The position numbers and the translations under genes were made by a program. A model generated the notes under the pieces. It saw nothing but the letters and a program-made list of their open reading frames with translations, searched no databases and had not been told where the DNA came from. This document shows positions 26,049 to 34,628 of a DNA stretch of 64,000 nt, in pieces; the first letter of the stretch is position 1, and each line of letters begins with the position of its first letter. The stretch is from Arthrobacter psychrochitiniphilus (GTDB lineage Bacteria > Actinomycetota > Actinomycetes > Actinomycetales > Micrococcaceae), in NCBI RefSeq assembly GCF_003185915.1, contig NZ_QHLZ01000002.1, positions 372,001-436,000 of the forward strand, read 5' to 3'.

Positions 26049-26846
26049 GCCTCCACTCTAAGGACTTCTAGACACTTATGGGCAGCAATGTCCCGGCACC
26101 ATCCCCACTCGGGGCCGGCCGGTGCGCCCGCCGTGAAACGCCCTGAGCTCTCCCCGGCACCACCGGCCCCGAAGGTTGGGCCACAGTCCGGCGTCGGCTC
26201 GCGGCAGCCGCGGAGCAGGAGCCGGGGCTCAGCATTCACTATGGGAATGAGGCCGTGAAAATCGGGCAGGGCACCGATTCGGCGTGGGCCGTTGATGCCG
26301 GGGGCGCCGCGGCGACATCCGGCTCGGTGCTGACGGGCACCGCAGCGACATCCGGCTCGGTGCTGACGGGCACCGCAGCCTGGTCCGCCAGCATGTGGAC
26401 CCGGGATACCCGGATACCCGGATGCGTGGATACCCGGATGCGGGGTACACGATCTGGACCGGGAAAGCACCCTTTGAGGCGGCCCCCCGGATGGCAGCAG
26501 GGACACAACTATATGGACATGAGCTCCCTGCCGAACCAGGACGGGGCCATGATCGTGGGAGAGACGAAGACCATCGCCGAATATGTCCCGCGCCGGGTTC
26601 GACACGGGGCTGGGGGATGCTCAATCCCTAGGCGAACTCACTCTCCACGGGGTGATCGGGCGGCGCGGCAGCCAAGTCCGCAGCGCCTACGAGCATCAGC
26701 GGTTGCCAACGGCACAAAGAATGCTCCGGTCAGGACAAGGTTTTGCCGCCACCCTCAGGGGCGGTTCGGACAGCTGAAGCCACCCGCGCGTGGCGCCGCA
26801 CTAGACTGGCCGTACCGAGCGAACAATTCCCCTCCCGGAAGGTTTT
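26049..26846. other. about 800 bp without an intact gene; possible decayed coding remnant
   Basis: No frame here has an SD, a family match and continuity together. On the + strand short coding-like runs appear in different frames: GPEGWATVRRRLAAAAEQEP then LSIHYGNEAVKIGQGTDSAW (about 26160-26300), IWTGKAPFEAAPRMAAG (about 26450), and MDMSSLPNQDGAMIVGETKT (about 26512). These could be pieces of one frameshifted gene. Short repeats based on GGATACCCGGAT occupy about 26403-26443. Confidence 0.4.
26312..26377. repeat. 33-bp perfect tandem repeat, 2 copies
   Basis: Identical units at 26312-26344 and 26345-26377. In the + frame they read ATSGSVLTGTA twice. Lies in the possibly decayed region. Confidence 0.85.
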
Positions 26847-26852
26847 TTGCCC

Positions 26853-29800
26853 ATGCATGACAAGCACGCCTTGATTCAGGACCGGCTCAAGCGAGTCCTC
26901 ACGGAGCGGATTGTTCCGGCCATCCACACCCCCGTTGCGCCGCTAGAGTTACGCGCCTGGCATGTGGAGGGCGGGCAGGGCGAACCTGTGGCACCAGCCA
27001 TCGCACTCGGGTTGAGTGAGAGCACTTTGCCGGACGACGCCGGACACCCGGCTCGCGCGGAAGCCCCACCTGCCGCTGAGGTCGTTTTTGAGCCATTCGC
27101 CGTGGGCCAGGCGTGGGGTCCACCGTGGGGCACCAGCTGGATTCATCTCACGGGCACTGTCCCCCAAGAGGCGCGCGGGCAACGGGTGGAGCTCGTGGTG
27201 GACTTAGGCTTTAGCCAGTCGTGGCCCGGCTTCCAGGCCGAAGGTCTAATTTACCGTCCCAATGGGGAGACCGTGAAGGCCCTGAACCCGCTGAACACCT
27301 GGGTGCCCGTGGATGGGATCGCTCCCGGAGCGCCGGCGCAGGGCGGGGAGGAAATCGATCTCTATGTGGAGGCGGCTGCGAACCCGTTCGTGTTCACCGA
27401 CAACCCGTTCGTCCCCACTCCGTTGGGCGAAAAGTTCACGGCCGGGGACACCCCGCGCTACACCATGGCCCGCGCCGACATCAACATTTTCCACACCGAA
27501 GTGTGGGAGTTGGTCCAAGATCTTGAGGTGCTGGACCAGCTCCAGCAGGAGCTGGATTTGGGCAATCCCCGGCGTTGGGACATCCTGTACGCTCTGGAAC
27601 GCGCGCTCGACGCCGTCTCCCTCACCGACATACCCGGCAGCGCTGCCGCGGCCCGGGCACATCTAGCGGCTGTGCTGGCCCAGCCGGCCAACGCCAGCGC
27701 GCATCAGATCACCGCCATTGGGCACGCGCACATTGACTCGGCGTGGCTGTGGCCCGTGCGCGAGACCGTGCGGAAGGTGGCCCGAACGGCGTCGTCCGTG
27801 GTGAAGCTGCTGGAAGATAACCCGGAATTCCAGTACGCCATGTCCTCAGCCCAACAGTACGAATGGCTCAAGGAGCAACGCCCTGAGGTCTTCGCCAAGG
27901 TCAAGGCCGCCGTGGCAGAGGGCCGTTTCATCCCCGTGGGCGGCATGTGGGTGGAATCGGACACGAACATGGTGGGCTCGGAGGCCATGGCCCGGCAGTT
28001 CACGTACGGCCAGCGCTTCTTCCGTGAAAATTTTGGCATGCAGTGCCAGGAGGTGTGGCTGCCGGATTCCTTCGGTTACTCGGCAGCGCTGCCACAGATT
28101 GTGAAGCAGGCCGGGGCCAAGTGGTTCCTGACGCAGAAAATCTCGTGGAACACCGTGAATAAGTTCCCGCACCACACCTTCAACTGGGAGGGCATTGACG
28201 GCACCCGCGTGTTCACGCACTTCCCGCCCGCGGACACGTACAATTCCCAACTTTCCGGCGCCGAGCTGGCGCATACCGTGCGGAATTTCCGCGACAAGGG
28301 TGCTGCTAAAAATTCGCTTATCCCGTTTGGTTGGGGCGACGGCGGCGGCGGGCCAACGCGTGAAATGCTGGCCCGGGCCAAGCGCACCCGTGATTTAGAA
28401 GGCTCACCTCAGGTCACCATCGCCAGCCCGGCAGAGTTCTTCACGGCAGCCGAGGCCGAATACCCTAATGCCCCTGTGTGGAAGGGTGAGCTGTACCTTG
28501 AGCTGCACCGCGGCACCTACACCTCGCAGGCGCTGACCAAGCAGGGCAACCGGCGCAGCGAACACCTGCTGCGTGAGGCCGAGCTGTGGAGTGCCACGGC
28601 CGCGGCACGCTCACTCATCGCGTACCCCTACGACGAGCTGGATAGGATCTGGAAGCTGGTGCTGCTGAACCAGTTCCACGATATCCTCCCCGGCTCCGCC
28701 ATCGCGTGGGTGCACCGCGAAGCTGCTGAGCAATACGCCCAGATCGCCAAAGACCTCCAGGCAGTCATCTTTGCGGCGGTGGACGCCTTGGCGCCCCTGA
28801 CTCCCCAGGCAATCTCGGAGCTGACGTCCGGGCCGCCCACTGAGAAGGATTTCGACACCGCACTGCACTTCAACGCCTCCCCCTACCCCCGCCGCGGCAT
28901 CGCCCCACTCAGCGCGGGCGTCCCGGACACGGCCACCGCGGAGGTGACGGTGGAGCGGGACGGCACGGGCGTCGTCGTACACAACGGGCTGATCACGGTC
29001 CGGTTCGGTGCGGACGGTGTCATTAATTCCATTGTGGATGTGGCCGCGAACCGCGAGCTGGTGCCGGCTGGTCAGGGCGCCAACCTGCTGCAGCTGCACA
29101 CCGACTTCCCCAATATGTGGGATGCCTGGGACATTGACGCCTTCTATAAGAACACCGTCACGGATCTTCGCGAGCTGGATTCGCTGGAGGTCACCATGTT
29201 GGGCAGTCAGCCGGAGATCACCATTAAGCGCAGTTTCCGGGCCTCGCACATTACCCAGCGGGTGCGGATCTCCCCGGATTCCAAGGTCATCACCGTGTAC
29301 AACGAGGTTGATTGGCGGGAGCAGGAGACGTTACTCAAGGCCGCGTTCCCCCTCGATGTGCACGCGGACCATGCCCGTTTTGAGACCCAGTACGGGCACA
29401 TTCAGCGTGCCACGCATGAGAACACGTCCTGGGACAACGCACGTTTTGAGGTGTGTGCGCACCGCTGGGTCCATGTGGGCGAGCCCGGATTTGGCGCAGC
29501 GGTCATCAACGATTCCACCTACGGCCACGACGTTTCCCGCCACCCCGGTACCAACGGCTCCAGCTTCACCACCGTGCGGCTTTCCCTGCTGCGCGGGCCG
29601 CGCTTCCCCGATCCCACCACCGATCAGGGGCAGCATTCCTTCACGTACGGGCTGGTGGTGGGCGCCGAGGTGGCCGACGCCGTGGCTGCCGGCTACGCCA
29701 TGAACCTGCCGTGGCATGGCGTACCGGGCGATTGGACCGGCCGCCCCATTGAGCCGCTGGTGCGCACGGATTCGCAGTCCGCCATCATCGAGGCCGTCAA

Positions 29801-30083
29801 GCTGGCCGATGACCGCAGCGGCGACGTCATCGTGCGTCTGTACGAACCGCTCGGTGCTCGCGCGCAGCTGACCCTGAGCGCGTCGTTCGCCGTGGCTTCC
29901 GTGGCGGAGAACAACCTCCTTGAGCAGCCGTACGCATCCGGATCCCTCACCGTGGGCGCCCCCGGTGATCCCGGCGCAGCCGGCGCTCCCGGAGATCCCG
30001 GCACATCTGGCAACCCCACCATCACGCTGAAGCTGCGTCCCTTCCAAATTCTCACCCTCCGTCTGCAGAAAGCTGGCCAATGA
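26853..30083 (+). CDS. alpha-mannosidase, glycoside hydrolase family 38
   Basis: 1076 residues. The N-terminal part is a GH38 beta-sandwich region. The catalytic core starts at AIGHAHIDSAWLWPVRETVR (about 290-310, zinc-binding His and Asp). The nucleophile is in MWVESDTNMVG (about 370-380), and YDELDRIWKLVLLNQFHDI (about 590-610) is the middle domain. The C-terminal beta region contains a collagen-like insert (GAPGDPGAAGAPGDPG, about 1030-1050). No signal peptide, so it is cytoplasmic. ATG 26853 has GGAAGG 10 nt upstream; TTG 26847 is the alternative. It overlaps the next gene by 4 nt, so imported mannosides are a plausible substrate. Confidence 0.93.
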   Translation: MHDKHALIQDRLKRVLTERIVPAIHTPVAPLELRAWHVEGGQGEPVAPAIALGLSESTLPDDAGHPARAEAPPAAEVVFEPFAVGQAWGPPWGTSWIHLTGTVPQEARGQRVELVVDLGFSQSWPGFQAEGLIYRPNGETVKALNPLNTWVPVDGIAPGAPAQGGEEIDLYVEAAANPFVFTDNPFVPTPLGEKFTAGDTPRYTMARADINIFHTEVWELVQDLEVLDQLQQELDLGNPRRWDILYALERALDAVSLTDIPGSAAAARAHLAAVLAQPANASAHQITAIGHAHIDSAWLWPVRETVRKVARTASSVVKLLEDNPEFQYAMSSAQQYEWLKEQRPEVFAKVKAAVAEGRFIPVGGMWVESDTNMVGSEAMARQFTYGQRFFRENFGMQCQEVWLPDSFGYSAALPQIVKQAGAKWFLTQKISWNTVNKFPHHTFNWEGIDGTRVFTHFPPADTYNSQLSGAELAHTVRNFRDKGAAKNSLIPFGWGDGGGGPTREMLARAKRTRDLEGSPQVTIASPAEFFTAAEAEYPNAPVWKGELYLELHRGTYTSQALTKQGNRRSEHLLREAELWSATAAARSLIAYPYDELDRIWKLVLLNQFHDILPGSAIAWVHREAAEQYAQIAKDLQAVIFAAVDALAPLTPQAISELTSGPPTEKDFDTALHFNASPYPRRGIAPLSAGVPDTATAEVTVERDGTGVVVHNGLITVRFGADGVINSIVDVAANRELVPAGQGANLLQLHTDFPNMWDAWDIDAFYKNTVTDLRELDSLEVTMLGSQPEITIKRSFRASHITQRVRISPDSKVITVYNEVDWREQETLLKAAFPLDVHADHARFETQYGHIQRATHENTSWDNARFEVCAHRWVHVGEPGFGAAVINDSTYGHDVSRHPGTNGSSFTTVRLSLLRGPRFPDPTTDQGQHSFTYGLVVGAEVADAVAAGYAMNLPWHGVPGDWTGRPIEPLVRTDSQSAIIEAVKLADDRSGDVIVRLYEPLGARAQLTLSASFAVASVAENNLLEQPYASGSLTVGAPGDPGAAGAPGDPGTSGNPTITLKLRPFQILTLRLQKAGQ

Positions 30084-31360
30084 GCCTCCCTGTTTCTCCC
30101 TCCGCACACCACGCCGCACCCGCCCGCAAGATGCCTTTGCGTTGGGGTGTGAACTACACCCCGAGCGAGGGCTGGTTCCACTCGTGGCAGGATTTCGATC
30201 TGGATGCGGTGCGGGCCGATTTTTCCTCGATCGCCAAGCTGGGACTTGACCATGTGCGCATTTTTCCGCTGTGGCCGCTATTGCAGCCCAACCGGTCGCT
30301 CATTCGCCCGGCAGGTATTGCCGATGTGGGCGCAGTGGTGGATGCGGCGGCCGAATTTGGCCTAGACGTCTCGGTGGACGGGTTGCAAGGGCACCTTTCA
30401 AGCTTTGATTTCCTGCCGTCCTGGGTGACGAGCTGGCACCGGCGCAACATCTACACCGATCCGCAGGTTGTGGCTGCGGAGGCGGCACTCATCACGGCTC
30501 TGGCCCAGGAGGTCACCTCCCGCCCCAACGTGCTCGGCATGACGGTAGGTAATGAGACCAACCAGTTCGCGGTGGAACGCCACCCTGACCAGCAAGTCAC
30601 CTCTCCGGCAGAGATGGGCGAATGGTTCACAACCCTGCTCGCGGCCGCCCGCAAGGCCTGGCCCACCGGCATGCATCAGCACAGCTTTGATGACAACGCC
30701 TGGTTTGTGGACAGTTGCCCCGTCACGCCGCGCCATGCCGCAACCCTGGGCGATGCCACCACGGTGCACTCGTGGGTGTTCGTTGCCGTGGCGCACCTCT
30801 TCCCGCAGGGCCACCCGGCCAGGACGCTCTTTGCCGATTACCTGGTCCAGCTTGCCGACGCCTACGCCGAGAATCCCGCCCGGCCCATCTGGCTGCAGGA
30901 GATCGGTGCCCCTTATCCAGCGGTGCCCTTCGACGGCGCGGCCGACTTCCTGGAGCAAAGCCTGCTTCCTGTGCTGGACACCCCCAACCTATGGGGTGTC
31001 ACGTGGTGGTGCTCGCACGATGTCAGCCGCAAGCTGGCCGATTTCCCTGAGCTGGAATACACGCTGGGCCTTTTGGATTCGGACCGGCGCCCCAAACCCG
31101 CGGGCCTGCGCCTGGCTGAGCTGATTGCCGCCGAGAAAGCCAACCCCACGGCGCCGCTACAACGCACCACGGCGTTGTCCTTCGATCCAGGCGATGAGGC
31201 CACCGGTGTTGGGCGTAGCATTGCGGACCCTTCGGGGGAGCTGTTCACGGCCTGGCTGGCGCGCGCAGCGTCCGGCACCAAGCCCACCCTGGTCCGTTCC
31301 ACCAAGACCTCCGACGCCGATTACCTCGCCGCCCGCGGCATCACCGACGTGGTCAACTAG
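30080..31360 (+). CDS. clan GH-A glycoside hydrolase (GH5-like)
   Basis: 426 residues. The barrel starts at RWGVNYTPSEGWFHSWQDFD. The acid/base Glu is in GMTVGNETNQF (about 155-163, the NE pair of clan GH-A). The nucleophile Glu is probably in IWLQEIGAPYP (about 272-278), and WGVTWWCSHDV follows. The family resembles bacterial GH5 mannosidase/mannanase-like enzymes, but the exact subfamily is not certain. No signal peptide. ATGA overlap with the alpha-mannosidase shows a two-enzyme operon, probably for one mannose-containing glycan. Confidence 0.85.
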   Translation: MSLPVSPSAHHAAPARKMPLRWGVNYTPSEGWFHSWQDFDLDAVRADFSSIAKLGLDHVRIFPLWPLLQPNRSLIRPAGIADVGAVVDAAAEFGLDVSVDGLQGHLSSFDFLPSWVTSWHRRNIYTDPQVVAAEAALITALAQEVTSRPNVLGMTVGNETNQFAVERHPDQQVTSPAEMGEWFTTLLAAARKAWPTGMHQHSFDDNAWFVDSCPVTPRHAATLGDATTVHSWVFVAVAHLFPQGHPARTLFADYLVQLADAYAENPARPIWLQEIGAPYPAVPFDGAADFLEQSLLPVLDTPNLWGVTWWCSHDVSRKLADFPELEYTLGLLDSDRRPKPAGLRLAELIAAEKANPTAPLQRTTALSFDPGDEATGVGRSIADPSGELFTAWLARAASGTKPTLVRSTKTSDADYLAARGITDVVN

Positions 31361-31376
31361 AACGGAAGGGACGTCC

Positions 31377-31853
31377 ATGTTCAGTGAAGTGGCGTACTGG
31401 GATGAGGTATCACGCTGGGACACGGCGGCCTTTGAGGAATCCGCAGACGGTTGGGAGCTGCTGGGTGAAAATGGTTGGTTTGCCATGATGGCCTGGGCTG
31501 CAGGGCCCGGCAATACCCGAAAAGCGGTTCAGTGTGACTGGGCCAAAACTGTCCGTGTGACATGCCATCAGGGTGAGACCGCGACCACCCGCGCGGCGCC
31601 GTTCACCCCAGAGGATCGGTGCACCATAGAAGATTCCGTCAATGAGTATCTACTGGCGGCTGGAATTCCTGCCCGCCCCTCCGGCTTTGACTGGTTCTTG
31701 CGGGTCCCAACGGGATGGCCGGAGGGGCTTTCGTTGGCGGATGAACTGGCCGCAAGAATCACAGGGAAGTGGGAGAACGGAGCCCACCCTGCCACGTTGC
31801 GCCCGCTGTTTAGGGAAGTGGTGCAGGACTTTTACGCCGACGCGGCGAGTTGA
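31377..31853 (+). CDS. hypothetical protein in the mannosidase operon
   Basis: 158 residues starting MFSEVAYWDEVSRWDTAAFE; soluble, acidic and Trp-rich, with no membrane segment and no family I recognise. ATG 31377 is 16 nt after the GH5-like gene and is preceded by GGAAGGG. Co-transcription with the two glycosidases is likely. The frame extends far upstream inside the glycosidase gene, but that part is a shadow. Function unknown. Confidence 0.7.
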   Translation: MFSEVAYWDEVSRWDTAAFEESADGWELLGENGWFAMMAWAAGPGNTRKAVQCDWAKTVRVTCHQGETATTRAAPFTPEDRCTIEDSVNEYLLAAGIPARPSGFDWFLRVPTGWPEGLSLADELAARITGKWENGAHPATLRPLFREVVQDFYADAAS

Positions 31854-32024
31854 TGCACGCTGGCACCCCTTTCACCACTGGTGTACCCGGTGCCGCATGG
31901 CACTAGCTCCGGGACGCACGCACCCTAGCGGGCACACTTACCGGCGCGTAGCATCGAGGCAATACCGGGATTCGCCCCAAGCCGGCAATGCGGACACCGT
32001 TGTGCCGGCGGAATTGAGGTTGTC

Positions 32025-34007
32025 ATGAGCCACAACTCAGCTGCTGAGAGCACCAACACCGCTGATCCGGGTGTTGACGCTCATCAGGTCAGTGCCCAGG
32101 ATGCCAGAAACGCTGCTGAAGCAGCTAGGGAAGCAACGTGGGAGAGGCCCAGTTTCGCCAAGGGACTGTATTTAGGTGATTTTGAGATCTCCCTGATCCA
32201 TCCACACCCGCAAGCCACCGCCGCAGAAACCGAGCGTGGGGAGGAGTTTTTGGACAAGGTGAAGACCTATGCCGAAACCCTGGACGGGGCCCGGGTGGAG
32301 CGGGAGGCGAAAATTCCGGAGGAATACCTGGCCGGGCTGGCAGAGCTGGGCGTGTTCGGCATGAAAATCTCTCAGGAGTATGGCGGGCTGGGGCTCAACC
32401 TGACTTATTACGGCCGGGCACTGGCCGTCTTGGGCAGCGTCCACCCGGCTTTTGGCGCCCTCATCTCCGCACACCAATCCATTGGTGTGCCGGAACCCGT
32501 AAAGGTTTTTGGCACAGCTGCACAAAAACAAAAGTTTCTGCCTCGTTGCGCCGCGGGCGCCGTAACGGCATTTCTGCTCACCGAGGCCGATGTGGGCTCT
32601 GACCCCGCCCGTATGGGGTGCGCTGCGGTGCCCACGGAAGACGGCAGCGAGTACGTCCTGGACGGTGTGAAGCTCTGGACAACCAACGGCGTCATTGCTG
32701 AACTTGTTGTGGTCATGGCGCTAGTGCCGTCCCGGGGGCTTGATCCGGCCGGCCGAAAAACGGGAGGCATCACGGCGTTTGTGGTTGAAGCGGACTCCCC
32801 TGGCATCACGGTGGAGAACCGCAACGAATTCATGGGTCTTCGTGGCATTGAAAACGGGGTGACCCGCTTCCACCAGGTGAGGGTGCCCGCGGAAAACCGG
32901 CTGGGCAGGGAGGGGCAGGGCCTAAAAATCGCCCTGACAACACTGAACACCGGGCGTTTGTCCATCCCAGCCATGAGCGCCGGTGCTGCAAAGTGGTCAC
33001 TGAAGATCGCTCGCGAATGGTCAAACGCCCGAACCCAATGGGGCCATCCGGTGGGCCAGCACGAGGCCGTAGGCAAGAAGCTGGCATTCATGGCGGCCAC
33101 CACCTTCGCGTTGGAAGCAGTGTTTGAGCTCTCGGCAGCACTGGCCGATGCAGGGATGAAGGATATTCGCATTGAAGCGGCGCTGGCCAAGCTCTGGTCC
33201 TCTGAATTCTCCTACCAGTGTGCGGATGAGCTGGTGCAGATTCGTGGCGGTCGGGGCTATGAGAAAGCTCAGTCATTGGCTGACCGTGGCGAGCGTGCCG
33301 TCCCCGCTGAACAGCTTTTGCGGGACTTACGCATTAACCGGATCTTCGAGGGATCAACTGAGATCATGCATTTGTTGATTGCCCGCGAGGCAGTTGATGC
33401 CCATCTTGCTGCGGCTGGCGATTTAGCCTCCACTACGGCAACACTGGCCGAGAAGGGCAGGGCTGCCGTGGGTGCCAGCGGTTTCTACGCCAAGTGGCTG
33501 CCACAACTTGTTGTGGGCAAGGGTATGGATCCACGCTCCTATAACGAGTTTGGGCCGCTTGCCAAGCACCTGCGCTTTGTGGAACGTCAATCACGCAAGT
33601 TGGCCCGCCAGACGTTTTACGCCATGGGCCGTTGGCAGGGAAAGCTTGAATACAAGCAGGCGTTCCTGGCCCGGATTGTGGACATCGGCGCCGAGTTGTT
33701 TGCCATTTCAGCATGCTGCTCCCGGGCGGAAATGCTGCGCCTCAAGGACGCCGGCCAGGGCCGGTCCGCGTTGGCACTCGCGGATGCCTTTTCCTGGCAG
33801 TCGAGGCTGCGCGTAGAGACTTTGTTCGCCGAGCTGTGGAACAACACGGATGACTCTGACAGGAAACTTTCCCAGGACGTGCTGGCCGGGAACTTCAACT
33901 GGCTGGAGGACGGCGTATTGGACCCTTCCGAGGGCACGGGTCCTTGGATCGCTGATGCCTCGCCGGGCCCATCACAGCGGGAAAATCAGCACCGCACATA
34001 CCGCTGA
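32025..34007 (+). CDS. acyl-CoA dehydrogenase (very-long-chain/ACAD9-like architecture)
   Basis: 660 residues, longer than the usual 380. The dehydrogenase core (about 75-470) has LTEADVGSDPARM and GVKLWTTNG (FAD and substrate contacts). GRGYEKAQSLADRGERAVPA is followed by the catalytic-base region RINRIFEGSTEIMHLLIARE (Glu near 440). An extra helical domain (about 480-640) is the type found in VLCAD/ACAD9. It carries out the first step of fatty acid beta-oxidation. ATG 32025 has GAGG 5 nt upstream. Ends at terminator 34043-34077. Confidence 0.93.
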   Translation: MSHNSAAESTNTADPGVDAHQVSAQDARNAAEAAREATWERPSFAKGLYLGDFEISLIHPHPQATAAETERGEEFLDKVKTYAETLDGARVEREAKIPEEYLAGLAELGVFGMKISQEYGGLGLNLTYYGRALAVLGSVHPAFGALISAHQSIGVPEPVKVFGTAAQKQKFLPRCAAGAVTAFLLTEADVGSDPARMGCAAVPTEDGSEYVLDGVKLWTTNGVIAELVVVMALVPSRGLDPAGRKTGGITAFVVEADSPGITVENRNEFMGLRGIENGVTRFHQVRVPAENRLGREGQGLKIALTTLNTGRLSIPAMSAGAAKWSLKIAREWSNARTQWGHPVGQHEAVGKKLAFMAATTFALEAVFELSAALADAGMKDIRIEAALAKLWSSEFSYQCADELVQIRGGRGYEKAQSLADRGERAVPAEQLLRDLRINRIFEGSTEIMHLLIAREAVDAHLAAAGDLASTTATLAEKGRAAVGASGFYAKWLPQLVVGKGMDPRSYNEFGPLAKHLRFVERQSRKLARQTFYAMGRWQGKLEYKQAFLARIVDIGAELFAISACCSRAEMLRLKDAGQGRSALALADAFSWQSRLRVETLFAELWNNTDDSDRKLSQDVLAGNFNWLEDGVLDPSEGTGPWIADASPGPSQRENQHRTYR

Positions 34008-34042
34008 ATGCTGATAACACTCAGGCTGCCGCACCAAAACAC

Positions 34043-34077
34043 AAAACCCCCGCAGCTATTCAGGCCGCGGGGGTTTT
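34043..34077. terminator. bidirectional intrinsic terminator
   Basis: Perfect 11-bp arms (34043-34053, 34067-34077), reading AAAACCCCCGC and its complement, with a 13-nt loop. Ends in TTTT in both directions between convergent genes. Confidence 0.88.
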
Positions 34078-34091
34078 GCAAACAACAGTTA

Positions 34092-34517
34092 TTAGCCGTC
34101 GGTCTTGACGATGTACACGTCGCACGGGGCGTTGTGTGAAATCGCGTTGGCAACCGAACCCAGTACGCGGGCCAGGCCCTGCATGCGGACGTTGCCCACA
34201 ACAATCATGTCCGCCTGGAGCTTGGTGGCTTCTTCCAGCAGGACATCGGCAGGCTTGCCCAGGGATGATGAGTACTCGGTCTTGACGCCGCTGATCTTCA
34301 GCTCTTCGGCAACGCGCTGGGCCACACGCTCAGCCTCATCCGCCGTGGAGAGGAACCATTCGTCGTTGCCAATAGAGACCTTCTCGGTCTTGTCCTCGCC
34401 AAATGCTGTCACAACGCGCAGGGTGCGGCCCGTTGCCTTAGCCAGTTCCGCGGCAACACGGGCAGCCTTCATGGACGTTGAGTTGCCGTCTACGCCGACA
34501 ATGATGATTCCAGCCAT
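34092..34517 (-). CDS. universal stress protein, UspA family
   Basis: 141 residues in a single Usp domain. IIIVGVDGNSTSMKAAR is the N-terminal strand and loop. The C-terminal ATP-binding pattern is GNVRMQGLARVLGSVANAI (the G-2x-G-9x-G-S type, with some departures). It is likely to bind ATP and respond to stress or stasis. ATG 34517 is preceded by AGGGGA. Monocistronic. Confidence 0.94.
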   Translation of the reverse strand: MAGIIIVGVDGNSTSMKAARVAAELAKATGRTLRVVTAFGEDKTEKVSIGNDEWFLSTADEAERVAQRVAEELKISGVKTEYSSSLGKPADVLLEEATKLQADMIVVGNVRMQGLARVLGSVANAISHNAPCDVYIVKTDG

Positions 34518-34628
34518 ATGCTTAATCCCCTTATTTGATCCAAGGCGCCCATGCTTTGCGCACTGACACCAGTCTTTTGACCTACTTTAGTCACAAAGCT
34601 GCACAAATAGGCCTAAACGTGCGCGAAC

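Noticed and set aside
28611..30119. Long minus-strand frames opposite the alpha-mannosidase gene
   Set aside because: Typical high-GC antisense shadows; GH38 motifs prove the + strand.
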